DNA of 30,393 bases, from positions 1-30,393 of the forward strand of contig JBHGBF010000037.1 of NCBI GenBank assembly GCA_041946865.1, written 5' to 3'. The notes beneath the pieces are model-generated. The model was not told where the DNA came from and did not search any database. It worked only from the letters and a program-made list of their open reading frames with translations. Source of the DNA: RPQK01 sp041946865 (GTDB lineage Bacteria > Acidobacteriota > UBA6911 > RPQK01). Positions 8,037 to 15,686 of the stretch are shown here, in pieces; the first letter of the stretch is position 1, and each line of letters opens with the position of its first letter. A program made the translations under genes and the position numbers.

Positions 8037-9401
8037 TTACCCGTGCAATCCGTCGGCTCCGGTCCCCAATTCTTCCCGGAACCTGGCCGCTATCGTTTCG
8101 GCGTAGCCGGTGATCTCCGCATGGTCTTCACCTTCAATCATGATCCTCACCAGCGGCTCGGTCCCTGAGTATCGCACAACGACTCGCCCCCTGTCTCGCA
8201 ACCGTTCTTCGGCCGTCCGGATGGCGGAACAGATCGATTCAATGGTCGTGAAGTTCCTCTTTTCCCTGATCCGCAGGTTGAGAAGGACTTGCGGGAACTT
8301 GTGCAGTTGCCTTCGCAGTTCGCTCAGCGGCTTCCCCTCCTCGAGCAGCAACTCAGCAACTTTGAGAGCCGTGAGAACACCGTCCCCGGTGACTGCGTGG
8401 GGGCGGATAATAATGTGTCCGGACTGCTCCCCGCCCAGGCTGTGGCCGGAGCGCATCATCTCTTCCAGCACGTAACGGTCTCCGACCTTGGTTCGAATCA
8501 TGTTCAGCCCGATTCGCCGCAACCCGATCTCGAGCCCGATGTTAGCCATGACCGTGGTGACGACACAATCCGTTTGAAGGAGCCCGCGCTTTCGCAGCTG
8601 CTGACCCAGAATGAACAGAAGATGGTCTCCGTCGACCAGAGATCCCTGCTCATCACTGAGAATCGCACGATCACAATCGCCGTCCAAGGCCACACCAAAG
8701 GAAGCTCGGCGCCGGCTGGTCTCTTTCATCATGGCCTTCGGGTGGAGAGCGCCGCAGTCCCGGTTGATATTGTGACCGTCCGGCTGCACATTCATGGAAA
8801 TCACTTCGGCGCCCAGCTCCTTGAACACGCGGGGTGCAATGTGAAAAGCCGCGCCGTTGGCACAATCCACAACCACACGAAGGCCGTCAAGCCGACGCCC
8901 GGGCACAGCTTCGAGGGATTCCACGTAACGACGAATCTGCGCTTCCTCAAAGCCCGCAAGGTTTTCTTCCCAGTGCTGAAAGGTCTCGGGAGAAATGCGA
9001 CAGGTTTCAGAGTCTTCAGCCAGCAGCCGTTCGATCTCGTCTTCCTGGTCATCCGAGATTTTCGTACCGTCGTGTGAAAAGATCTTGATGCCGTTGTCGG
9101 TATAGGGGTTGTGCGAGGCCGAGACAACCACGCCCGCTTCAAACGGCTGCGTGCACGCCAGAAACGACACGCCAGGGGTGCTTATGACCCCGACGAGATC
9201 GGGCTCTCCTCCCCGGGCGCGAATGGCCTGTTCCAGAATCCGCGCGATCCAGACGCCGCTTGCCCGGGTGTCCCGCCCGATGAGAATCTTCTTCAGGCCA
9301 AGCCTCACTAAAGCACGGCCCAGTTTGAAAACCGTTGAGGGGTCAAGAGGGTACTCGCCGGCGATCGCTCGAACTCCATCTGTTCCAAACAGCCTTCCCA
9401 T
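8037..9401 (-). CDS. glmM: Phosphoglucosamine mutase GlmM
   Basis: GlmM converts glucosamine 6-phosphate to glucosamine 1-phosphate on the way to UDP-GlcNAc, feeding peptidoglycan and LPS. The 454-residue length matches the family. The four functional sites are all present: the phosphoserine loop VSASHNP (Ser96), the Mg-binding loop DGDCDR (240-245), the sugar-specificity loop GGEQSGH (323-329) and the phosphate-binding loop RYSGTEP (410-416). It follows cdaA and ybbR on the same strand, the conserved c-di-AMP/cell-wall arrangement; in Firmicutes GlmM binds and inhibits CdaA. The gap to ybbR is 66 bases. The 79-base gap after it contains a weak ACCGGG/CCCGGT inverted repeat but no clear terminator. 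Confidence 0.96.
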   Translation of the reverse strand: MGRLFGTDGVRAIAGEYPLDPSTVFKLGRALVRLGLKKILIGRDTRASGVWIARILEQAIRARGGEPDLVGVISTPGVSFLACTQPFEAGVVVSASHNPYTDNGIKIFSHDGTKISDDQEDEIERLLAEDSETCRISPETFQHWEENLAGFEEAQIRRYVESLEAVPGRRLDGLRVVVDCANGAAFHIAPRVFKELGAEVISMNVQPDGHNINRDCGALHPKAMMKETSRRRASFGVALDGDCDRAILSDEQGSLVDGDHLLFILGQQLRKRGLLQTDCVVTTVMANIGLEIGLRRIGLNMIRTKVGDRYVLEEMMRSGHSLGGEQSGHIIIRPHAVTGDGVLTALKVAELLLEEGKPLSELRRQLHKFPQVLLNLRIREKRNFTTIESICSAIRTAEERLRDRGRVVVRYSGTEPLVRIMIEGEDHAEITGYAETIAARFREELGTGADGLHG

Positions 9402-9467
9402 GCTAAGAAGCTACCATTGATTGCGGGATTTCACCACGGTACCCCCATTGTGATGAACCGGCACCCC

Positions 9468-10130
9468 TCACTTCTTCTCGACCGGAACAATCTCGACAGT
9501 GATGGTCACATCCTGCCGGCCGGCCAGCCGGACCGGGGGATCAGGCAGGTGAAGATAGACGAGACGACGAGTGGTTGTCGAAACTCCGTCAATATTCACC
9601 GACTCGGTAGCTATGCCGTGAATCCTTCGAACCTTGGATTCCGGTCCGATGACCGTGATGGACGCCGGCTCTGCCCTGATTTCCTCAATACGAAAACCGG
9701 GCGCCGGGCTGCCAATCACGCGGGGTCTGACCACTATGCCGCGCTGTTCCACGCGCTCCAAGGTGATGCGAAGGCGGGACGTCACCAGATTGACGATTTC
9801 AACACCCAGCGGCTTGTTGGCCACGTTTTTTTCGCTCAACGGTATTGTCTGCACGCCGGGCCTGGCTGCGCTCAGGTCCACTATGACGGCCAGCTCGGTC
9901 TCGCCTATTTGGGTTCCCGGCCGCTCTGAACGGATGATGATGTCGACCTTCGTCGGGAAGTCCCCAGTGATTTCGACCCCAGGAGGCATGTTGGTGAATA
10001 CGATTGGAGCGGAAACGATGCGCTGGACCTCCTCACGCCCCGCGATTTGAGCCCACAGCAGAAAGGCCAGGAGCAACGAAAGCATCTTCAAGCCCGAATT
10101 GCGAAGGAATAGCGACCGGAGATAGCTCAC
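9468..10130 (-). CDS. ybbR: YbbR-like (CdaR-type) membrane-anchored protein
   Basis: The 220-residue product has one N-terminal membrane helix (about residues 14-30, MLSLLLAFLLWAQIAG) and then beta-rich YbbR repeats outside the membrane (PIVFTNMPPGVEI, then RVIGSPAPGFRIEEIRAEPASITVIGPES). YbbR/CdaR proteins bind the diadenylate cyclase CdaA and modulate it. This copy is shorter than the Firmicute protein, with roughly two repeats. The start is GTG at 10130, preceded by AGGAGG four bases upstream. It overlaps the stop of cdaA by four bases (GTGA), the arrangement expected for translational coupling of two interacting proteins. An ATG at 10132 is in another frame. Confidence 0.88.
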   Translation of the reverse strand: MSYLRSLFLRNSGLKMLSLLLAFLLWAQIAGREEVQRIVSAPIVFTNMPPGVEITGDFPTKVDIIIRSERPGTQIGETELAVIVDLSAARPGVQTIPLSEKNVANKPLGVEIVNLVTSRLRITLERVEQRGIVVRPRVIGSPAPGFRIEEIRAEPASITVIGPESKVRRIHGIATESVNIDGVSTTTRRLVYLHLPDPPVRLAGRQDVTITVEIVPVEKK

Positions 10131-10954
10131 ATGACCTCCTGTCGCCGGCCCTCGGGCCGCTGTCTGACCTTTTCAACTCCCCCTTTTCCTTTTCGCTTCT
10201 CGGCTTGCCGCAGGTACTCGAGGAGTGATGGACCGTCCAGGTCGCGGGTCATTTTGCCACTGGAGACGGCAGAGATGATTCCGGTCTCTTCTGAAATGAC
10301 GATGGCGAGGGCGTCTGTTTCTTCGGTAATACCGATCGCAGCCCGATGGCGCGTGCCTAATTCGTTGCTCAGGAGCGGATCGAGCGTCAGGGGAAGAAAG
10401 CAGGAGGCAGCTGCTATTCTCTCTCCCTGCACTATGACCGCCCCGTCATGGAGCGGGGTGTTGGGAGTGAAAATCGTGACGAGGAGGTCATAAGTCACGG
10501 CGGCATCAATCTCGATACCGTTTTCGATGTAGTTCCGCAAGCCAAAGGTACCTTCCAGCACGATCAGCCCGCCGATCTGCCGGTTTGAGAGGGTCGTCGC
10601 GGCCAGCACGATCTCCTCGAAAGCTTCCCGCCTGCGCCTGTGCCTCATGCGGGTGATGATGTTTCCGCGGCCCAGTTCGGCCAGCGCTTTACGCAGCTCG
10701 GACTGGAACAGGACGATCAGCGCAAAGATGATGTAGCCCGAGAAGTTGTCGAGAAGCCATTCGAGCGTTCTGAGATGCAGCAGATGAGCCGCGTAGTAAA
10801 AGCCAAAGAGAGAGAGGATCCCAACGGTGATGTACCAGCCGCGCGTTCCACGGACCAACAGCAGAACGTTGTAGATGATAATGGCGATCAGGACGATGTC
10901 GAGAACATCAAGCAGTTGAATTCGGGAGAGAAGAGCCCAAGCCTCGCTCAACAT
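10127..10954 (-). CDS. cdaA: Diadenylate cyclase CdaA (c-di-AMP synthase)
   Basis: CdaA makes cyclic di-AMP from two ATP. The 275-residue protein has about three N-terminal membrane helices (residues 18-34, 40-57, 70-85) followed by the DAC catalytic domain. The catalytic DGA is in PLHDGAVIV (170-172) and the RHR motif in GTRHRAAIGI (202-204); LGTRHR and EETGIIS are family-typical. The C-terminal tail is basic and probably disordered. Its start overlaps the last codons of folP and its end overlaps ybbR, so the three are tightly linked. c-di-AMP usually controls potassium and osmolyte uptake; a KimA-like carrier lies at 20431-22710 (see findings). Confidence 0.95.
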   Translation of the reverse strand: MLSEAWALLSRIQLLDVLDIVLIAIIIYNVLLLVRGTRGWYITVGILSLFGFYYAAHLLHLRTLEWLLDNFSGYIIFALIVLFQSELRKALAELGRGNIITRMRHRRRREAFEEIVLAATTLSNRQIGGLIVLEGTFGLRNYIENGIEIDAAVTYDLLVTIFTPNTPLHDGAVIVQGERIAAASCFLPLTLDPLLSNELGTRHRAAIGITEETDALAIVISEETGIISAVSSGKMTRDLDGPSLLEYLRQAEKRKGKGGVEKVRQRPEGRRQEVM

Positions 10955-11808
10955 TCCCTGATCCCTTCGTTAAGTATGGCGTCCGCGACCTGCAACATCT
11001 CGCGGACCTCGACAACATCATGGACGCGAACGACGTGAGCCCCGCGAGCCGCAGCTATCAGGCACGCGGCAGCCGTCCCCAGCGTCCGTTTATCGACTGG
11101 CTGATCCAGAATTTTCCCGAGAAAACTCTTTCGAGAAGGCCCGACCAGAATAGGGCCTAAGTCGGAGAAAAAAGACAACCGATTGAGAATGAGGAGATTG
11201 TCTTCAAACGTCTTGCCAAAGCCCAAACCGGGATCAACCAGCAGCTTCTCGGGCCCCAGCCCGGCGTCCTGCGCCCGCCGGATGGCGGCCGTCAGGTCCA
11301 TTTTTACTTCAGAAAGGATGTCCCTGCTCGGCGGTAAAGTCTGCATAGTCTCCGGCGTTCCCCGCATGTGCATCAAAATCAGGCCTGCGCGAAAGCCGTG
11401 GACCAAATTGGCCAGCTTTGGGTCGTGTCCGAGCGCGGTTATGTCGTTAATAACGTCCGCGCCCATCCGGAGGCATTCGTACGCGACCTCGGGCTTGTAC
11501 GTATCGATGGAGATAATCGCGGAGGTGTCCGGACGAATGCGCTCCAGCACCGGCGCCACACGGTCCAGTTCCTGCGACGCCGGGATGGGCCGGGCCCCCG
11601 GGCGCGACGATTCCCCGCCGAGATCGAGCAGGTCCGCACCGGCGTCGAGAAGCTGATGGCAACGTTCGACTGCCCTCGAGGTCTCGAGGTATTTACCTCC
11701 GTCCGAAAAGGAATCGGGGGTGACGTTCACCACCCCCATGATGCGGGTTGTAAAACCTAAGCCGAGAGTCTTGTCCCGGGGACGAAAGACGAATTTGACA
11801 CGTTCCAT
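10948..11808 (-). CDS. folP: Dihydropteroate synthase FolP
   Basis: FolP joins para-aminobenzoate to dihydropterin pyrophosphate in folate synthesis and is the sulfonamide target. The 286-residue product has all the family signatures: MGVVNVTPDSFSDGG (about 24-38), DLGGESSRPGA (about 62-72), INDITAL, DPGLGFGKT and the substrate-phosphate-binding GPSRKSFLG, with RVHDV near the end. It lies between ftsH and cdaA, overlapping cdaA by seven bases. No good ribosome binding site precedes ATG 11808; the 87 bases upstream are the AAGGAT-type repeat. Confidence 0.96.
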   Translation of the reverse strand: MERVKFVFRPRDKTLGLGFTTRIMGVVNVTPDSFSDGGKYLETSRAVERCHQLLDAGADLLDLGGESSRPGARPIPASQELDRVAPVLERIRPDTSAIISIDTYKPEVAYECLRMGADVINDITALGHDPKLANLVHGFRAGLILMHMRGTPETMQTLPPSRDILSEVKMDLTAAIRRAQDAGLGPEKLLVDPGLGFGKTFEDNLLILNRLSFFSDLGPILVGPSRKSFLGKILDQPVDKRTLGTAAACLIAAARGAHVVRVHDVVEVREMLQVADAILNEGIREC

Positions 11809-11819
11809 ATAGAAAGGAC

Positions 11820-11895
11820 GAAGGATAAAGGATAAAGGATGAAGAGATGGGCCGGAGGGTCCTCTTCATCGCTCATCCTCCATCCTTCATCCTTC
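11820..11895. repeat. AAGGAT(A/G)AA degenerate repeat with inverted arms
   Basis: The spacer between ftsH and folP is made almost wholly of degenerate copies of a short purine unit, AAGGATAA/AAGGATGA, on one side, and of its complement (CATCCTTCATCCTT) on the other. GATGAAGAG (11838-11846) pairs perfectly with CTCTTCATC (11862-11870) around a 15-base loop, and the flanking units extend the complementarity imperfectly. It could fold in the ftsH-folP message. The origin is unknown; similar low-order repeats are often scattered between genes in the same genome. Confidence 0.7.
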
Positions 11896-13839
11896 TTATG
11901 CCGGCGCAGGGCGCTCCTTCGGCTTGACCAGCGAGGGCAGCTTCTTCCGCTCTTCCTCCTTTTCCAGCTCTCGCTCGGGCGGCCCCGGAGTCAGCTGGCT
12001 GACCTCCTCGTCGAACTTTTCGCCCCGGATTATTTTCTCGATAGCGCTCAGATCCAGGCTTTCGTACTCGAGCAAGGCCTCAGCCAGACGCTTGAGAGCG
12101 TCGCGATTGGCTTCAAGCAGCTCCTTGGCTCGCTGATAGCCGTCAAGCACGATTTTCTTCACTTCCTGGTCGATCTTCACCGCGGTGTCTTCGCTATAGT
12201 CCTGATGCTGAGCGATTTCCCTGCCCAGGAAGATCTGTTCTTCCTTCTTCCCGAAGGTGAGCGGACCCATGGCATCGCTCATGCCCCACTCACACACCAT
12301 TTTCCGGGCTCGTTCAGTGGCACGCTCCAGGTCGTTCGAGGCCCCGGTCGTACAGCTTCCCAGAAAAATCTCCTCCGCAGCCCGGCCGGCCAGCAGGATG
12401 GCTATCGAAGCCTCCATGTACTCTTTCGTGTAGTTGTACTTGTCTTCCTCGGGCAGCTGCATGGTCACGCCTAAAGCCCGGCCCCTCGGAATGATCGTGA
12501 CTTTGTGGAGCGGATCTGCTTCGGGCACGAGGTAAGCGACCAAGGCGTGGCCGGCCTCGTGATAAGCCGTATTACGCTTCTCTTTTTCGTTCATCACCAT
12601 GGACTTGCGTTCTTTGCCCATCAGGACTTTGTCCTTGGCTTCTTCGAAATCCATCATGGTGACCGCTTTTCGGTTGTAACGCGCGGCGTTCAAAGCAGCC
12701 TCGTTCACGAGGTTAGCCAGCTGCGCCCCTGAAAATCCGGGCGTTCCCCTCGCCAGCACGGACACATCGACATCTTCCGCCATCGGAATACGGCGCATGT
12801 GAACCTTCAGGATCCCCTCGCGCCCCTTGATGTCGGGAAGAGTGACTACGACCTGCCGGTCGAATCGTCCGGGGCGTAGCAGCGCCGGGTCCAGGACATC
12901 CGGCCGGTTAGTCGCGGCAATCAGGATGACCCCTTCGTTGGACTCAAAACCGTCCATCTCAACCAGTAATTGGTTCAGGGTCTGTTCGCGTTCGTCGTGA
13001 CCGCCGCCCAGTCCGGCGCCGCGATGCCGCCCGACAGCGTCGATTTCATCGATGAAGATAATGCACGGCGCGTTCTTCTTGCCCTGTTCAAACAGGTCAC
13101 GCACCCGGCTGGCCCCCACGCCTACGAACATCTCGACGAAGTCCGAACCACTGATGCTGAAGAACGGGACATTGGCTTCGCCGGCGATCGCTCTCGCCAA
13201 GAGGGTCTTCCCGGTTCCGGGCGGCCCCATCAACAACACGCCCTTGGGGATTCGTCCGCCCAGCTTCTGGAATTTCTGCGGCTCGCGCAAGAACTCAACG
13301 ATCTCCTGGAGCTCTTCCTTCGCCTCCTCCACGCCGGCTACATCCTTGAAGGTGACCCGCTTTTGCTGATTCGTCGTCAGCTTTGCCCGGCTCTTGCCGA
13401 AGGACAGCGCCTTGTTGCCGCCCGCCTGCATCTGTCGCATCAGGAAGATCCAGAAGGCGACAAACAAGAGAATCGGGAAACCGGAGCTGAGAATCATGTA
13501 GATCCAGGAGCCCTGATCGTCATCGGCCACCTTGACCTTGACGCCCTTAGCGTTCAAAGCGTTGGCGATGGTCTCTTCCGACCCCTTGGGTATCAGGACA
13601 CGGAAGTTGCTCTCGGTAGGAGCCCCTGGGGGGAGGTACTTGCCCTCGACCTTGTTGCCGGTCATCACGACCGGAGACAGGGTGCTCTTGATGCGCCCTT
13701 CGTCCACGGCGGCCGTGAATTCCGAGTAGGTCAGCTCCGCGACATTACCGTTTTTAACCGTGCTGAGAAAATTCCACAAAACAACAACAGCAACGATAAT
13801 GACGATCCAGAGAAATACGTTTTTTGCAGTTGTGTTCAA
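11896..13839 (-). CDS. ftsH: ATP-dependent zinc metalloprotease FtsH
   Basis: FtsH is a hexameric inner-membrane AAA+ protease that degrades misfolded membrane proteins and selected regulators. From TTG 13839 the product has 647 residues. It has an N-terminal helix (about 7-25), a periplasmic domain, a second helix (about 113-134, FPILLFVAFWIFLMRQM), then the AAA module with GPPGTGKT (205-212), pore motif MFVGVGAS, IIFIDEIDA (about 260-268) and the arginine-finger region RPGRFDR. The zinc site is HEAGH (427-431) with a downstream Asp in SNDLERAT (about 503). The open frame reaches 13905, but GGAGG lies seven bases before the TTG, and residues from there match the usual FtsH N-terminus. The acidic/basic C-terminal tail is disordered. 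Confidence 0.96.
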   Translation of the reverse strand: MNTTAKNVFLWIVIIVAVVVLWNFLSTVKNGNVAELTYSEFTAAVDEGRIKSTLSPVVMTGNKVEGKYLPPGAPTESNFRVLIPKGSEETIANALNAKGVKVKVADDDQGSWIYMILSSGFPILLFVAFWIFLMRQMQAGGNKALSFGKSRAKLTTNQQKRVTFKDVAGVEEAKEELQEIVEFLREPQKFQKLGGRIPKGVLLMGPPGTGKTLLARAIAGEANVPFFSISGSDFVEMFVGVGASRVRDLFEQGKKNAPCIIFIDEIDAVGRHRGAGLGGGHDEREQTLNQLLVEMDGFESNEGVILIAATNRPDVLDPALLRPGRFDRQVVVTLPDIKGREGILKVHMRRIPMAEDVDVSVLARGTPGFSGAQLANLVNEAALNAARYNRKAVTMMDFEEAKDKVLMGKERKSMVMNEKEKRNTAYHEAGHALVAYLVPEADPLHKVTIIPRGRALGVTMQLPEEDKYNYTKEYMEASIAILLAGRAAEEIFLGSCTTGASNDLERATERARKMVCEWGMSDAMGPLTFGKKEEQIFLGREIAQHQDYSEDTAVKIDQEVKKIVLDGYQRAKELLEANRDALKRLAEALLEYESLDLSAIEKIIRGEKFDEEVSQLTPGPPERELEKEEERKKLPSLVKPKERPAPA

Positions 13840-13964
13840 GACTAAACCTCCACGCCAGACCAGGAGGGATTTGCGGTGCTTCCCGAGTCCACGGTTCCAT
13901 GCCACCTTCCTGTAGATCTCACCAGTGGTGCTGCAACGACTTCGAGGAGCAATTGTGCTTCTCT

Positions 13965-13993
13965 ATTATAAAGGAACACCGGATAAATCGCCA
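13965..13993 (-). promoter_or_regulatory. Putative sigma-70 promoter of ftsH
   Basis: On the minus strand an exact TATAAT (13970-13965) is preceded at 17 bases by TGGCGA (13993-13988), a 3/6 match to the -35 box. It lies in the 272-base gap between tilS and ftsH and predicts a leader of about 120 bases. This suggests that ftsH and the genes after it can be transcribed independently of tilS. The rest of this gap shows no open frame or strong hairpin. Confidence 0.5.
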
Positions 13994-14111
13994 CAGACTT
14001 TAAGTCCTTTACTCGCAATAAATCGGTAGCTTTACCCCAGTCTCGCGTTCATTTTTCCGGGCAGCTTGGCAAAGCGTGTTTCCCTCGCGGGTCTCAATCA
14101 CTTAGAAGCCG

Positions 14112-15536
14112 CTACAGGGCGAAAGTTTCAGGCTCGACTTTAATTTCAAGAGACGCGCCCGAACCAGGCAGCGGCCGGAACTGGGGGTTAGGCTCGAGGC
14201 CCTCCACCCAGAGTATTTCCCTCCCGTCATCAAGGATGAGCAGTTCATCTCTCAAGCTTCGCGGAATCCTCTTCTCAATCAGAATTTCCTTCAGCTTCTT
14301 AGTTCGGGCGCCAATCCGGTACCGGTCACCCGCCCGCCGGTTCCTGACCCGCAGACGATTGCCGGCAAAGTTGAGCAGGACGGCCCTTTTCGCCTGATAT
14401 GTGCCACCCGGACCAGGGACGGGATGCGCCACGACTCGCTTCGCTACCTCTGTAATATATACGTCTCCCGGCACCGACAGTTCGTACTCAAAATGAACCG
14501 CAGCTCGTTCACCCCCGAATGTCAGCCGATCGAATTCGCGCCTGACCCTGACCCCATTACCGAGGTGGCATTCGTTGCCGCTCTCGCCAGCGGCAATCTT
14601 CAGGACGTCTTCAACGTGCCGGTATGAAACATCTTTCAGGTCGCCCCGGTAGTCCTTCAGCGCCCGGCGCACGATTTCCTTCTGGAGAAAAGAGTGGCGG
14701 GAAAGGAGTTCCGGGATCCGAAGGACCAGCAAAGCGCGCGGTTGCGTCGACTGACTTTTTCCCGGCCTTTCCCGGCATTGATTGTAAGCTTCTTCGACAA
14801 TCGGCGAAAGGAAATCCTCCAACTCTCGAAACAACAACGCGGTCCTGCCTACCGTCCCTGAAATCCCCGGATTGAGGCGGCTTTCCAGCAACGGTATCAG
14901 CTCATGCCGAAGCAGATTGCGGTCAAAACTCACATCACGGTTACTTGAATCCTGCCGGTACGGCTGGCCTCTCCGGCCCAGATACTCGAGAATTTCGGTT
15001 CGGCTTGAGTCGAGGAGCGGCCGCACGACATCGACAGTCGCCCCATTTTCGAGCCGATTATGCCGCCGGGGGTAAACTCCCGAGAGCCCCGAAACTCCGG
15101 CCCCGCGAAACAGTTTCAAAAGAAAGGTTTCAGTCAAGTCGTTCAATGTATGACCGGTGGCTACAGTCGCCTGCCGTTCTGCGCCAACGCTGAGCAGAAA
15201 ATCGTAGCGCAGGCGCCGGGCGCACTCTTCCAGATTCTCCCGACGTTCGATCGCCGGCCGGCGGGTCTCGATCCGGTTCAAATGAAGGGAAACGCCGGCA
15301 GTCGTGCATAGCGCTCGAACGAATTCTTCATCCTGATCGGACTCGTCGCCTCGCAAAAGATGATTGACGTGGGCCGCCTCAACTGTAAGATCCAGCCGAG
15401 ACCGCAAGGCCAGAAACACAAGCAACAGGGCCACCGAGTCGGGTCCTCCTGACAGGGCGACAAGAACCTTCTCTCCCCCGCTGAGGAGGCGGTACTTCGC
15501 TATGGTCCTGAGAACGGCGTCTTCGAAGCTATGCAT
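14112..15536 (-). CDS. tilS: tRNA(Ile)-lysidine synthetase TilS
   Basis: TilS modifies C34 of the AUA-reading tRNA(Ile) to lysidine using lysine and ATP, an essential decoding step. The 474-residue protein has the N-type ATP pyrophosphatase P-loop SGGPDS (29-34), a TGHTLNDLTETFLLKLFRG segment and RPLLDSSRTEI typical of the catalytic domain, then the substrate-binding and C-terminal domains (GDRYRIGARTKKLKEILIEKRIP). In the usual TilS this second motif reads GHxxDDxxET; here Asn-Asp replaces Asp-Asp (HTLNDLTETF), a conservative change. It is the first gene of the leftward block and is divergent from lysC. No clear ribosome binding site was found before ATG 15536. Confidence 0.94.
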   Translation of the reverse strand: MHSFEDAVLRTIAKYRLLSGGEKVLVALSGGPDSVALLLVFLALRSRLDLTVEAAHVNHLLRGDESDQDEEFVRALCTTAGVSLHLNRIETRRPAIERRENLEECARRLRYDFLLSVGAERQATVATGHTLNDLTETFLLKLFRGAGVSGLSGVYPRRHNRLENGATVDVVRPLLDSSRTEILEYLGRRGQPYRQDSSNRDVSFDRNLLRHELIPLLESRLNPGISGTVGRTALLFRELEDFLSPIVEEAYNQCRERPGKSQSTQPRALLVLRIPELLSRHSFLQKEIVRRALKDYRGDLKDVSYRHVEDVLKIAAGESGNECHLGNGVRVRREFDRLTFGGERAAVHFEYELSVPGDVYITEVAKRVVAHPVPGPGGTYQAKRAVLLNFAGNRLRVRNRRAGDRYRIGARTKKLKEILIEKRIPRSLRDELLILDDGREILWVEGLEPNPQFRPLPGSGASLEIKVEPETFAL

Positions 15537-15556
15537 AAAGCCGCGTCAGCACTGGC

Positions 15557-15585
15557 TTGACAGTCGCTGAAGTCATTCGTATTAT
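15557..15585 (+). promoter_or_regulatory. Strong sigma-70 promoter of lysC-hom
   Basis: An exact TTGACA (15557-15562) is followed after exactly 17 bases by TATTAT (15580-15585), a 6/6 and 5/6 match to consensus. The transcript should begin near 15592, giving a leader of about 95 bases that contains the perfect hairpin at 15618-15671 and then the ribosome binding site CGGAGG. It lies in the intergenic region divergent from tilS. Confidence 0.65.
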
Positions 15586-15617
15586 TGCACACTTGCCCAA
15601 AAGACAAGCGTTTCGCT

Positions 15618-15671
15618 GGGAGTGTGTTCATCCACGAACGTATGTGTCGGTTCGTGGATGAACACACTCCC
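15618..15671. repeat. Perfect 22-bp inverted repeat in the lysC leader
   Basis: Bases 15618-15639 and 15650-15671 are exact reverse complements around a 10-base loop. The inner part, TCATCCACGAAC and GTCGGTTCGTGGATGA, recurs in the palindrome at 22819-22931, while the outer arm (GGGAGTGTGT) does not. It begins about 26 bases after the predicted lysC transcription start and ends three bases before the CGGAGG that serves lysC, so the folded RNA could affect ribosome access. No run of T follows, so it is not an intrinsic terminator. Confidence 0.9.
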
Positions 15672-15686
15672 TATCGGAGGTAATCC

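Noticed and set aside
15586..15686. Lysine riboswitch or T-box in the lysC leader
   Set aside because: The leader is only about 95 bases and is dominated by one simple hairpin; the multi-helix lysine-riboswitch pattern is not present.
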